Positions 7,503-15,203 of a stretch of DNA of 29,746 nt are shown here, piece by piece. This DNA comes from an uncultured Bacilli bacterium (lineage in GTDB: Bacteria; Bacillota_I; Bacilli_A; RF39; UBA660). The notes beneath the pieces are model-generated. The model saw only the letters and a program-made list of their open reading frames with translations, made no database searches and had not been told where the DNA came from. Location of the stretch: positions 1-29,746 of the forward strand of contig CANRAQ010000005.1 in NCBI GenBank assembly GCA_947628725.1, given 5' to 3'. A program made the translations under genes and the position numbers. Numbering within the stretch: position 1 is the stretch's first letter; each line of letters begins with the position of its first letter.

Positions 7503-8390
7503 ATGAATAATTTTATGACAGGATTAAAAAGATTTTTTACAAACAAAAATGTAATAACAATAATATTGGTACTAGTAGTTTTAGTAATATTATACGTAGG
7601 ATATAGTTCTAGTATAAAAAAGCAAACTAATCCAGTAAGTGTACCAGTTGCAGCAAAAGAAATTGCTCCAAGAACACAAATAACAGAAGAAGATGTGACT
7701 TATAAGTCTATAGCAGGTAGTATGTTATCAGACAATACTGTAAGATCATCTGCTTTAGTTGTAGGAAAATATACTAAAGTAAATGTAACAGTTCCAGCAG
7801 ATAGCGTTTTTTATAGTGAATGGTTAGCAGATGCTGATGAAATACCAGGAAATTGGATTGAACAGTTAGACCATGAAAAAGGTGAATTAGGATATTATAT
7901 GAGCGTTGACATGGAAAGTACACTTGGTAACTCAGTTTTACCAGACACTTATATCGATATATATATGAAAGCATCTGATGAAAATGGAACACCTATGTTT
8001 GGTAAATTACTTAAAAATGTAAAAGTGTTAGTAGTACATGATAGCGGCGGTCAAAATGTATTTAAGGGTACATCTGAAACAGGACAACCAGCCAAGATAG
8101 GTTTTGCAGTTAATCAAGATATGTATACATTACTAAAAAAATCTGAATATCTTAATGATGAAATAGAACTTGTAATTGCACCAAGAGGCGTAACAATACC
8201 AGATGAAGATTATATAATTGTTACAAGTGCAACATTAAGAGACTATATCGATGCAAAAACTATTACAGTTGAGGAAGATGTTATTGCTGAAGAAGTAGAA
8301 GATACAGAAGAAACTACTGGAAATAATGACCAAGCAGGCAATGCAAATAATGCTGGAAATACTGCAGGTCAAAATACAAATAATGGATAA
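7503..8390 (+). CDS. cpaB: CpaB/RcpC-like pilus assembly protein with SAF domain
   Basis: 295 residues. A membrane helix (about 18-34, VITIILVLVVLVILYVG) is followed by a SAF domain: VPVAAKEIAPRTQITEEDV, then VVGKYTKVNVTVPADSVFY. The order V-A-x-x-x-I-x-x-x-T-x-I-x-x-x-D-V with the later V-G-x-x-x-x-x-x-I/V-x-x-G/A-x-x-F is the usual signature of CpaB/RcpC and FlgA-type proteins. In Tad systems this protein sits at the envelope and helps pilus assembly; in a monoderm it may act between membrane and wall. The C-terminus (about 255-295) is an acidic then Asn/Gly-rich low-complexity tail, probably disordered. It is followed by the CpaF gene with an 8-base overlap. Confidence 0.85.
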   Translation: MNNFMTGLKRFFTNKNVITIILVLVVLVILYVGYSSSIKKQTNPVSVPVAAKEIAPRTQITEEDVTYKSIAGSMLSDNTVRSSALVVGKYTKVNVTVPADSVFYSEWLADADEIPGNWIEQLDHEKGELGYYMSVDMESTLGNSVLPDTYIDIYMKASDENGTPMFGKLLKNVKVLVVHDSGGQNVFKGTSETGQPAKIGFAVNQDMYTLLKKSEYLNDEIELVIAPRGVTIPDEDYIIVTSATLRDYIDAKTITVEEDVIAEEVEDTEETTGNNDQAGNANNAGNTAGQNTNNG

Positions 8391-9549
8391 CATTTTTGAG
8401 GGAATGGACTTTGGTCCATTAAAAGAATATTTAGAAAACGACGATGTTACCGATATTTCTTATAGCAATAACGGGCAGGTTTGGTTGAAAACTTTATCTA
8501 GAGGTATTTTTAGAATTGAAAATCCTGCAATAAATAATGCATTTATTGAAAAATTGGCGTTTCAATGTTCTAATGTTATGGGTAAAAGTTTTAATGCTGC
8601 ACATCCCTTTCTAGATAGTGAAAGTGCAGAATTGCGTATGAATTTCGTGCATGACTCAATAGCTAGGAATGGTATAGCATGCGTTATTCGTAAAACTCCA
8701 GCTAAAATACGTTTGGAGAGAAATAAAATAATAAACGAAAAATATGTAACAGAGGATGTACTAGATTTTCTAATAACTTGCGTTCATGGACATTGTAATA
8801 TAATAGTTTGTGGAGAAACAGGTTCAGGGAAAACCGAATTTGTAAAATATTTAGCATCCAATACATATGAAAATGAAAAAATAATAACTATAGAGGATAC
8901 ACTAGAATTACACTTGGATAGAATATATCCAAATAGGGATATAGTTGCTATGAAAACTAATAATATAGCAAGTTACACAGATGTACTAGTTACATGTATG
9001 AGACAGAATCCTAAATGGATTTTACTATCTGAGGTTCGTAGTGCTGAAGCAGTAATGGCTGTTAGAAACTCTATTTCTTCAGGACATTATATTTTGTCTA
9101 CAATCCATGCAGATAAAGCTGCTTCTATACCAAACCGTATGTATAGTTTACTTGAGACTAATCAGGATATTGAACAATTTTTAAAGTCAATATATAGATA
9201 TATTCAAATAGGTGTATACATACGTGGATTTCAAGATAAACAAACTAAAAAGTTTATTAGAGAAATAGCTGAAGTTACAGAATTTTATGTAACAGAAGAT
9301 AATCAAGCTAAATATAATACTATTTATAAGAAAACACCTGATGGTAGATTTTATAGAAAAAATCCAAGTAAATATTTAATTGAATATTTGGAGGCACAAG
9401 GTACAAAATTACCAAATGGTTTTATTAATCCAGCATATGATGTTAAATCCGATGAAGATGATGAACAAGTGGATGTAGTTGTACAATCTGCTCAAAATAG
9501 ACCAGTTAATACACCTGCATTAAATCAAAATGGAATAATTTTCGAATAG
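8383..9549 (+). CDS. cpaF: CpaF/TadA (VirB11-family) secretion ATPase
   Basis: 388 residues from ATG 8383, which overlaps the end of the CpaB-like gene (ATGGATAA). An ATG at 8326 would add 19 residues read from the other gene's frame and is less likely. Motifs: N-terminal domain with YLENDDVTDISYSNNGQVWL, FLDSESAELRMNF and CVIRKTP; Walker A GETGSGKT at 144-151; ITIEDTLELHL (Asp box); Walker B WILLSEVR at 212-219 with E217; His box STIHADKA with H242. This is the hexameric ATPase that powers Tad pilus polymerisation, and the same family as T4SS VirB11. It is followed directly by TadB and TadC, favouring a Tad role. It is the only VirB11-type ATPase in the window, so it may also serve the T4SS genes downstream (inference). 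Confidence 0.93.
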   Translation: MDNIFEGMDFGPLKEYLENDDVTDISYSNNGQVWLKTLSRGIFRIENPAINNAFIEKLAFQCSNVMGKSFNAAHPFLDSESAELRMNFVHDSIARNGIACVIRKTPAKIRLERNKIINEKYVTEDVLDFLITCVHGHCNIIVCGETGSGKTEFVKYLASNTYENEKIITIEDTLELHLDRIYPNRDIVAMKTNNIASYTDVLVTCMRQNPKWILLSEVRSAEAVMAVRNSISSGHYILSTIHADKAASIPNRMYSLLETNQDIEQFLKSIYRYIQIGVYIRGFQDKQTKKFIREIAEVTEFYVTEDNQAKYNTIYKKTPDGRFYRKNPSKYLIEYLEAQGTKLPNGFINPAYDVKSDEDDEQVDVVVQSAQNRPVNTPALNQNGIIFE

Positions 9550-9559
9550 GAGGGGAAAT

Positions 9560-10462
9560 ATGAATATAACTTTACTTTTTATAATTGTTGCTGCTATTCT
9601 TGTATTTTTGATTATATATAGAAGTAATGCAGGCGAACAAACTTATAAATTTGTTAGTAAACAAGGGCGTAAATTATATAGTAAAGTTGCTCCTTACACA
9701 TATAAAGAAGTTAAAAAGAAAGTAAAAGATCTTGGACAGGATTATAGCACTCAACAATATATTGGACAAGTTATAATATTTGCAGTAGTTGGAGGATTTG
9801 TTACTTATTTATACTTTTATAATTTGGTAACTTCCATAATATACGCAATTGGTGCTGCTTTAGCCGTTCCATATATAAATTATTTAAGATGTAAAAGATT
9901 ATATAGTGAATTCATATTTGAACAAGTACAAGTATATACTACAAACGTTATAATGGAATTTGCTACTACTCAAAGTTTTGTTAAGGCACTTGAAGGTGTT
10001 TATTCATCTGGTGTACTTGAGGATCCTGTAAAACAAGATGTAAAAAATATGATTGATATGGCGTATGAAAATGGTACCATAAACCAATCATTAGAATATA
10101 TGAATGAAAAATATGATTATTATATGGTAAAAAATATGCACCAATTATTCTTACAAATTACTAATGAAGGTGCTAAAGATTCAAGTGATTCACTAGAAAA
10201 TATGTCATTAGACATAGATATGCTTGTTGAGGCAGTATATAGGGATAGACTTGATAGGGAAGCATTCTATAAGAAATTCTTGAGATTTGGTTTTATTCTA
10301 TACTTGATGATAGGTATAGTACAAATAATGCTTGGAGATACATATCAAAAAATGCTAGGTTTATGGTATGTACAATTGTTATTGCATGTAATCGTTTTAT
10401 TGAATACATATTTCTTACTTTCAGGTACAAAATATTATAATGAGAATGTGGGGGCTGAATAA
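9560..10462 (+). CDS. tadB: TadB-like inner-membrane platform protein (T2SSF domain)
   Basis: 300 residues. A first membrane helix (about 4-20) is followed by a basic cytoplasmic stretch, two close helices (about 68-105, including YIGQVIIFAVVGGFVTYLYF and SIIYAIGAALAVPYINYL), a cytoplasmic T2SSF helical domain (about 115-230, with FIFEQVQVYTTNVIMEFATT and EDPVKQDVKNMIDMAYENG), and two C-terminal helices (about 240-290). This topology is that of TadB, which with TadC forms the platform turned by the CpaF ATPase. The GGAGGGG ribosome site precedes ATG 9560. The stop overlaps the TadC start (TAATG), indicating translational coupling. Confidence 0.85.
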   Translation: MNITLLFIIVAAILVFLIIYRSNAGEQTYKFVSKQGRKLYSKVAPYTYKEVKKKVKDLGQDYSTQQYIGQVIIFAVVGGFVTYLYFYNLVTSIIYAIGAALAVPYINYLRCKRLYSEFIFEQVQVYTTNVIMEFATTQSFVKALEGVYSSGVLEDPVKQDVKNMIDMAYENGTINQSLEYMNEKYDYYMVKNMHQLFLQITNEGAKDSSDSLENMSLDIDMLVEAVYRDRLDREAFYKKFLRFGFILYLMIGIVQIMLGDTYQKMLGLWYVQLLLHVIVLLNTYFLLSGTKYYNENVGAE

Positions 10463-11253
10463 TGGAATTTTTTATAGTCGTAGTAGCTGTAATTGGAATA
10501 TTCATATGCAACAATATAATACAGCCTAAAAAAATTATTAATGAAGTAAATCCAATATTAAGAAGATTTATGGAAAAAGATTATGAATTCTTATTACATG
10601 TAAAATATAAAGCTGATGATATAGATGTAAATGCACTTTTTTCAAAAAGAATTAGAGATGGTGTTTTAGCAGCAATATTAGTTGAATTTTTACTTTTTAT
10701 AACTGGATATGCTAACTACTTGTTTTCAATTTTAGCAGTAGTAGCTGGATTCTTAGTATTTAAAAGTAGTTATACTAGATTAAAGGCATATTATAAAGCT
10801 AGATTACATTATATGGATTCAATGTTACCATATTATTTAAAAAGTTTGGAAATTTTAGTTCAACATTATACTGTACCAGTAGCTCTTTCTAGAAGTATTG
10901 ATACAGCACCAGAGATATTTAGACCAGGTTTAAAAAAATTAGTTGCAAAAATCGATGAAGGTGATTCTACAATTCAACCATATATAGATTTTGCAAATGA
11001 ATATCCAGTAAGAGATTCAATGAGAATGATGAGACTTTTATATCGTTTAGGTTTAGGCTCAAATAAAGATAAACATGAACAAATAATGATGTTCTCAAAA
11101 ACAGTATCAACATTACAAAATAAAGCACGTGATCAAAAATATCAAGAAAGACTTGATTCTATGGAAAAACGTACTATGATTATGTTGTTTTCTACTGGTG
11201 GTGGAGTAATATTAATTTTATTCTTATCAATGACAATAATGATGGGAATATAA
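10462..11253 (+). CDS. tadC: TadC-like inner-membrane platform protein (T2SSF domain)
   Basis: 263 residues, the second T2SSF-type protein. An N-terminal helix (about 2-17), a soluble stretch, paired helices (about 68-100, GVLAAILVEFLLFITGYANY then FSILAVVAGFLVF), a cytoplasmic domain beginning LHYMDSMLPYYLKSLEILVQ, and a final helix (about 240-262, MIMLFSTGGGVILILFLSM). The pattern of a cytoplasmic helical domain with ALSRSIDTAPEIF and DSMRMMRLLYRLGLG fits TadC. It partners TadB; the two genes overlap by one base. It is the end of the first Tad cluster. A separate promoter begins just after it for the small pilin. Confidence 0.85.
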   Translation: MEFFIVVVAVIGIFICNNIIQPKKIINEVNPILRRFMEKDYEFLLHVKYKADDIDVNALFSKRIRDGVLAAILVEFLLFITGYANYLFSILAVVAGFLVFKSSYTRLKAYYKARLHYMDSMLPYYLKSLEILVQHYTVPVALSRSIDTAPEIFRPGLKKLVAKIDEGDSTIQPYIDFANEYPVRDSMRMMRLLYRLGLGSNKDKHEQIMMFSKTVSTLQNKARDQKYQERLDSMEKRTMIMLFSTGGGVILILFLSMTIMMGI

Positions 11254-11285
11254 TGTAAAAAAGTGTAAAAGATAATAATAAAGTA

Positions 11286-11315
11286 TTGACTTTGATACTT
11301 AATTTGTTATATGAT
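11286..11315 (+). promoter_or_regulatory. promoter of the 11351 pilin with flanking inverted repeat
   Basis: TTGACT (11286-11291), an 18-base spacer and TATGAT (11310-11315). The inverted repeat AAGTAT (11281-11286)/ATACTT (11295-11300) brackets the -35 and could be an operator. The ribosome site GAAGGTAGGTG precedes ATG 11351. Confidence 0.6.
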
Positions 11316-11350
11316 TTAATCAAGATAAGAAGAAGGTAGGTGATTTTTAA

Positions 11351-11620
11351 ATGAAAGAAGCAGCAGGTGAAGCAAATATGACAGTAGTTACAATAGTGTT
11401 AATTGCTATAGTACTTGCAGTAGGAACAGTTATTATTAACAATTTGATGAAATCGACTGCTAAAAAATCAGCGTGTCAAGAAATAGGTGGTACATTAACT
11501 GGAAATACTTGCACTTATCCAAATGGCGTAGGTGGTACTACTACTTGTACTATGTCTCCATGTAATAATGGTGATAAGGGATATAGTTGTGGAAGTTTAC
11601 TTACATGTGAGAGAAAATAA
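11351..11620 (+). CDS. small Flp-like pilin candidate
   Basis: 89 residues. The start is MKEAAGEANMT, then a hydrophobic helix (about 11-28, TVVTIVLIAIVLAVGTVIIN), a short basic linker (KSTAKKSA) and a Cys/Gly/Thr-rich tail with six Cys in 47 residues. Flp pilins of Tad systems are small proteins of this kind with a short leader ending in Gly and a single N-terminal helix, so Gly6-Glu7 is a candidate prepilin cleavage site. The usual Glu-Tyr pair of Flp is not present. It has its own promoter upstream and hairpins plus a terminator downstream, which suits a highly expressed major subunit. No prepilin peptidase is in the window. Major pilin assignment is inference. Confidence 0.65.
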   Translation: MKEAAGEANMTVVTIVLIAIVLAVGTVIINNLMKSTAKKSACQEIGGTLTGNTCTYPNGVGGTTTCTMSPCNNGDKGYSCGSLLTCERK

Positions 11621-11621
11621 T

Positions 11622-11654
11622 AGTTATTTGCTAGTTATGGAAGAATAATAACTT
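11622..11654 (+). other. 3' UTR stem-loop after the pilin gene
   Basis: AGTTATT (11622-11628) pairs with AATAACT (11648-11654) directly after the stop codon, without a T-run. It could protect the pilin message 3' end. The stretch up to the terminator holds no gene that I can see. Confidence 0.35.
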
Positions 11655-11682
11655 TCATTAACATGCTAAATCAAGGCTAGTA

Positions 11683-11712
11683 AGAAAGTATCTTTGGATG
11701 CTTTTTTATTTT
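11683..11712 (+). terminator. intrinsic terminator of the pilin gene
   Basis: AAAGTATC (11686-11693), loop TTTG, GATGCTTT (11698-11705; one G-U pair), then more T residues. It ends the single-gene pilin transcript. Confidence 0.75.
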
Positions 11713-11767
11713 GATAAATATATTTACATTTTTTTGTTTATAATATGTATAGATGTTATTAATATTC

Positions 11768-11797
11768 TTGACAAAATATGGTATTGATTGCTATAAT
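11768..11797 (+). promoter_or_regulatory. strong consensus promoter of the 11831-12763 genes
   Basis: TTGACA (11768-11773), an 18-base spacer and TATAAT (11792-11797), with TGC before it as an extended -10. Both hexamers are consensus. The leader is about 27 bases and carries GGAGGG. Confidence 0.85.
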
Positions 11798-11830
11798 TAT
11801 CATGTAATAATATAATTGGAGGGATGTTAT

Positions 11831-12286
11831 ATGAAGGAAAGTATTGGTTACACTTTATCTTTAAATATAATGATTATATTTATAACAATAGTAATAACTT
11901 TTCTTTGCTCAGCCCTTATATACTTTAAAAGTAATAAAGCAAGTAATATTATAATGGATTCTATAGAAAGATATGAGGGTTACAACTCTAAGGCGGCAAA
12001 AGATATAGTAATGAAACTTTCATCTCTAGGGTATAATGAAACTAGAATTGCATGCGCAGAAAATATACAAAGTTACACTACGAACGGTAGGTGGTGCCCT
12101 ATAGTTGATGCTCAATATGCTAAAGGGGAAAAAGGGTATTGTGTATATTATTGTGAAGACGATGATTATTATTACTATAGGATAAAAACTAATATGATGA
12201 TAAATATACCTATAATAAATAATTTATTAAATATACCTATAATAACTAATACGGAAATATTGTATAAGTTTGAGCAAAATCGATGA
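11831..12286 (+). CDS. pilin-like protein, paralogue of the next gene
   Basis: 151 residues from ATG 11831, which has GGAGGG at a good distance; an in-frame TTG at 11816 overlaps that ribosome site and is rejected. MKESIGY is followed by a hydrophobic helix (about 8-31, SLNIMIIFITIVITFLCSAL) and a soluble domain with SIERYEGYNSKAAKDIV, LSSLGY and four Cys (C55 region CAENI, WCPIV, YCVYYC). It resembles the 12296 product: E-x-YEGY-x(5)-A-x-x-I/V-x(4)-L-x-x-x-GY, and both start MKE[SA]xG. These are probably tandem paralogues acting as minor pilins or pseudopilins of the Tad-like machine. Family assignment is by layout and context. Confidence 0.6.
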   Translation: MKESIGYTLSLNIMIIFITIVITFLCSALIYFKSNKASNIIMDSIERYEGYNSKAAKDIVMKLSSLGYNETRIACAENIQSYTTNGRWCPIVDAQYAKGEKGYCVYYCEDDDYYYYRIKTNMMINIPIINNLLNIPIITNTEILYKFEQNR

Positions 12287-12295
12287 GGTGATATA

Positions 12296-12763
12296 ATGAA
12301 GGAAGCTGTTGGCGGAGGCTTATTGTTTAATTTAGTTGTTATTTTTACTTCTATTATTATATTGCTTTTTGTGGCAATAATTGCATACGCTAAAGCATAT
12401 GGAGTTAAAAATAGGATTGTATCAGTGGTAGAGGAATATGAAGGATATACTGAAACTGCAAAAAATGTTATAAGAAGTACATTAAAAGATGTTGGATATA
12501 AATCTTCTTATAGTGGCAGATGTAATGATACTAGGGTAAAAAATCGTGTAACTGAAATGGGAGGAAATCCAACAAAAAATTTAAATACTGGTGGCAATTT
12601 CGATTTTTGCATATATGAAGTAAGTAATACTGGTGTTCAGGGTGGTAAATACTATATAGTAGTCACTTTTGTTAGTTTTGAATTCCCTGTAATTGGGGAT
12701 AAAATAGTGTATCCAGTGTATGGTCAAACTAGATTTTTAGGAAAAAAATATAATTATAATTAA
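12296..12763 (+). CDS. pilin-like protein, paralogue of the previous gene
   Basis: 155 residues. The leader MKEAVGGG precedes a hydrophobic helix (about 9-32, LLFNLVVIFTSIIILLFVAI) and a soluble domain with VVEEYEGYTETAKNVI and LKDVGY, matching its upstream neighbour. Two Cys (GRCND and DFCIY) could form a disulfide. GAGGTGAT at 12284-12291 is the ribosome site; the gene follows its paralogue after 9 bases. The aligned YEGY block and leader argue for gene duplication and then divergence of the outer parts. Minor pilin/TadE-F-like role is inference. Confidence 0.6.
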   Translation: MKEAVGGGLLFNLVVIFTSIIILLFVAIIAYAKAYGVKNRIVSVVEEYEGYTETAKNVIRSTLKDVGYKSSYSGRCNDTRVKNRVTEMGGNPTKNLNTGGNFDFCIYEVSNTGVQGGKYYIVVTFVSFEFPVIGDKIVYPVYGQTRFLGKKYNYN

Positions 12764-12774
12764 GAGGGGATAAA

Positions 12775-13782
12775 ATGAATGTAATTATTGCAAATAAAAA
12801 TCAATTATTACTAGAAAATTTAGGAATAGATATTATAAAAGAAATGAATGGTGAATTTGATGTAGATGAAATAATATCTACTTTTCAGAATTTCTTTTAT
12901 CAAAGAATGATTTTAGATATAACTGCAATTAAAAATTATACTAATATAACTAATTTACAAAAATTATCTATATCACTAGATATGGAAAAAGTAATATTAT
13001 TACTTGATGGAACTGAACAAACTACGAATCCTAAATTTTTATCTGATTTAGTTTCTATGGGAATATATAATTTTGCTAAGGATGTTGAAGGTATACAGTA
13101 TTTATATAATACACCTAATTCATATAGAGATGTTGCGCATCTTCATCAAATAGGTAATGTTGGTATGCCAGCAACTTCACCTACTGGTCAAGTTTATAAC
13201 CAACCAAATCCACAAGCACAATATATTGCACCTATGGAAAGTACATCAAGTACCTCTGATTTTTCAGGTACTAGAATAATAGGCATTAAAAATGTAACTA
13301 AACAGTCAGGAGCAAGTACACTAATATACATGATGAAAAAAGAATTAAGCAAAAATTATAGTGTAGCTGCAATTGAGGTTGACAAGTCTGATTTTAGTTA
13401 TTTTGGTGAAAAAGATATGATATCAACAATTACATCAGATGTAGGCGCTATTATAAATAAAAATAAAGATAAAAATGTTATTTTAATAGATGTAAATAAT
13501 AGTCAGGTTGCAGAAGGTTATTGCCAAGAAATTTTATATTTGATAGAACCATCTATAATAAAACTTCAAAAATTGATGGCTGTAAATGCACCAGCCTTGA
13601 TGAATTTAAGGGATAAAAAGGTTGTATTGAACCAAAGTTTATTAAGTGAAAGTGAAATTTCAGATTTTGAATATGAATCAAGACTTAAAATATTCTATAA
13701 TTTGGTTCCATTAAATGAAAGAAATAAAAAGTTACCTGAGATAAATAAACTTTTATTAAAATTGGGGTTCACTAAACAATAA
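12775..13782 (+). CDS. CpaE/TadZ-like protein with degenerate ParA/MinD domain
   Basis: 335 residues. The N-terminal ~115 residues look like the receiver-like domain of CpaE/TadZ (MNVIIANKNQLLLENLGIDI, KVILLLDGTE, LVSMGIYNFAKDVEGI). A Pro/Gln/Ser-rich linker (about 125-160) leads to a ParA/MinD-like domain: TRIIGIKNVTKQSGASTLIY, SVAAIEVDKSDFSYF, NVILIDVNNSQVA and KKVVLNQSLL. The deviant Walker A KGGxGK[ST] is replaced by K-Q-S-G-A-S-T (176-182): the signature Lys at position 1 remains, but the P-loop Lys is Ser181. ATP hydrolysis is therefore doubtful. TadZ localises the Tad machine to a cell site, and atypical ATPase domains are known in that family. It lies between the pilin-like genes and the VirB2-like genes. 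Confidence 0.7.
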   Translation: MNVIIANKNQLLLENLGIDIIKEMNGEFDVDEIISTFQNFFYQRMILDITAIKNYTNITNLQKLSISLDMEKVILLLDGTEQTTNPKFLSDLVSMGIYNFAKDVEGIQYLYNTPNSYRDVAHLHQIGNVGMPATSPTGQVYNQPNPQAQYIAPMESTSSTSDFSGTRIIGIKNVTKQSGASTLIYMMKKELSKNYSVAAIEVDKSDFSYFGEKDMISTITSDVGAIINKNKDKNVILIDVNNSQVAEGYCQEILYLIEPSIIKLQKLMAVNAPALMNLRDKKVVLNQSLLSESEISDFEYESRLKIFYNLVPLNERNKKLPEINKLLLKLGFTKQ

Positions 13783-13805
13783 TAAAATTGGAAAAGTGGT
13801 GTAAC

Positions 13806-14435
13806 ATGAATAAAATTAGTAAAAAAATAATGTTTTTTTCATTAATTAACTTAATTTTTATTGACATTGTAAGAGCAGAAACATATAATAATTATTCGGA
13901 TACGAGTGTTAGCTGTGGATCTTTAGGAAATATACCAAGTGCATTACCTAAAGTCACTAGCATAATTTATAATATTATAAGAATAGGTGTTCCTATATTA
14001 TTAGTAATATTTGGAATGATAGATCTAGTTAAAGGGATAATGGCATCAAAAGAAGATGAAATGAAAAAAGGGCAACAAATATTCATAAAGAGACTTGTTG
14101 CAGGTGTTTTAATATTTTTCGTATTTACTATTGTTAAATTTGTTATAAGTTTAGCATCTGACGATTCGCCTTCTTTAATTAGTTGTACTGAATGTTTAAT
14201 ATTAAATGATTGTGTAACAGATAGAAATTTTTCTTGTAATTTTGATGACGTTGTTTTTACTTTCAATTATGGCAATTTAATTAGTGTACGCACAAATGAA
14301 GGAAGAGATTTGCATGAAGGAACAAGCGATTTCGCACCGATTAAAAAAAGTGAATGTCCGACTAATTCAGATGCATATGTGGAAATGGAAACACTTGCAG
14401 ATGGATCAATTAAATACCATTTAAAGAAAAAGTAA
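13806..14435 (+). CDS. VirB2/TrbC-like protein 1 with C-terminal Cys domain
   Basis: 209 residues from ATG 13806, which follows GTGGTG; an upstream in-frame TTG at 13788 is less likely. A signal peptide (SKKIMFFSLINLIFIDIVRA) is followed by SCGSLGNIPSALPKV, membrane helix 1 (IIRIGVPILLVIFGMIDLVK), a cytoplasmic loop ASKEDEMKKGQQIFIKRL, and helix 2 (VAGVLIFFVFTIVKFVISL). Two helices around a basic loop after a signal peptide is the VirB2/TrbC pilin layout. Then comes ISCTECLI and a further ~85-residue outer domain that aligns with that of the next gene (ending CP-x-x-S/G-x-AYV and G-x-I-x-x-H). It is the first of four paralogues. Forming a T4SS fibre or channel subunit is inferred. Confidence 0.75.
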   Translation: MNKISKKIMFFSLINLIFIDIVRAETYNNYSDTSVSCGSLGNIPSALPKVTSIIYNIIRIGVPILLVIFGMIDLVKGIMASKEDEMKKGQQIFIKRLVAGVLIFFVFTIVKFVISLASDDSPSLISCTECLILNDCVTDRNFSCNFDDVVFTFNYGNLISVRTNEGRDLHEGTSDFAPIKKSECPTNSDAYVEMETLADGSIKYHLKKK

Positions 14436-14449
14436 ATTAGAGGTGTTTT

Positions 14450-15091
14450 ATGAAAAGAAAAAAAATATTATTACTAATTGTTTTGACACTTGTATTATTT
14501 GCTAGTGGTAATGTTTATGCAATGGAAAAAGTTTCATGTGGAAATATAACAAATATTCCAGCAAAAATACCAGAACTTAGCCACTACATTGTTAATTTAC
14601 TTCAAGTAGCTGTACCAGTAATATTAGTAATATTTGGTTCTATAGATCTGTTTAAAGGAATAATGGCATCAAAAGAGGATGAAATAAAGAAAGGCCAACA
14701 CATATTTATAAAAAGATTAATTATAGCTATTGTAATCTTCTTTATTGTTGTTATTGTAAAGATTATTGTTAGTATGTTAGATACTAAGCAAGGAAACCAA
14801 AATATAGTTGAATGTATAGATTGCTTTATTTCTGGTGAATGTTCTTCACAAACTCCTTATGTTTATTGCAAGGTGGATGGATATAATTTTAAATTTGACA
14901 GTAAAACAGGTGAATTAAGTAGTGTATATAAGGTAACTGATACATCAGATATGATGAATATAATTACTTTAAAAGATAAATCATCTGATTTTAAAGTAAC
15001 TAGTAATGCTAATTGTCCAGAACAAGGTAGTGCCTATGTTGATACTACGGTTGTTGATGGAAAAATTACAGGCATACATTTAAGAAGATAA
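14450..15091 (+). CDS. VirB2/TrbC-like protein 2 with C-terminal Cys domain
   Basis: 213 residues. Signal peptide KKILLLIVLTLVLFASGNVYA, then SCGNITNIPAKIPELSHYI, helix 1 (VAVPVILVIFGSIDLFKGI), loop MASKEDEIKKGQHIFIKRLI, helix 2 (IAIVIFFIVVIVKIIVSML), then VECIDCFISGEC and a long outer domain (about 125-213) homologous to that of the previous gene. The loop DNA is nearly identical to that of the 15204 gene (see repeats). It starts 14 bases after the previous stop with GAGGTG as ribosome site. There is no obvious terminator after it; a new promoter follows at 15108. Confidence 0.75.
   Translation: MKRKKILLLIVLTLVLFASGNVYAMEKVSCGNITNIPAKIPELSHYIVNLLQVAVPVILVIFGSIDLFKGIMASKEDEIKKGQHIFIKRLIIAIVIFFIVVIVKIIVSMLDTKQGNQNIVECIDCFISGECSSQTPYVYCKVDGYNFKFDSKTGELSSVYKVTDTSDMMNIITLKDKSSDFKVTSNANCPEQGSAYVDTTVVDGKITGIHLRR
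14666..14721 (+). repeat. 56-bp near-identical block, copy in VirB2-like gene 2
   Basis: It begins GCATCAAAAGAGGATGAAAT and differs from the copy at 15426-15481 at two positions only (ggCcaacaC against ggTcaacaA). It encodes ASKEDEIKKGQ and the start of helix 2. Confidence 0.9.
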
Positions 15092-15107
15092 TAGTTAGTA
15101 TTTTATT

Positions 15108-15135
15108 TTGAAGTTACGAAATAATATGATATAAT
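15108..15135 (+). promoter_or_regulatory. promoter of VirB2-like gene 3
   Basis: TTGAAG (15108-15113), a 16-base spacer and TATAAT (15130-15135), with TGA in front giving an extended -10. The predicted leader is about 60 bases and holds a small inverted repeat GACA-AACTG-TGTC (15151-15163). Confidence 0.6.
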
Positions 15136-15203
15136 AATTATGGTTTATTGGACAAACTGTGTCTTATAGATTAATATATGTTTTTAAATTTGGAGGTATG
15201 ATT

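Noticed and set aside
8326..8382. Upstream ATG for the CpaF-like ATPase
   Set aside because: The extra 19 residues are read out of frame from the low-complexity CpaB tail. ATG 8383 begins at the expected N-terminus of the family.
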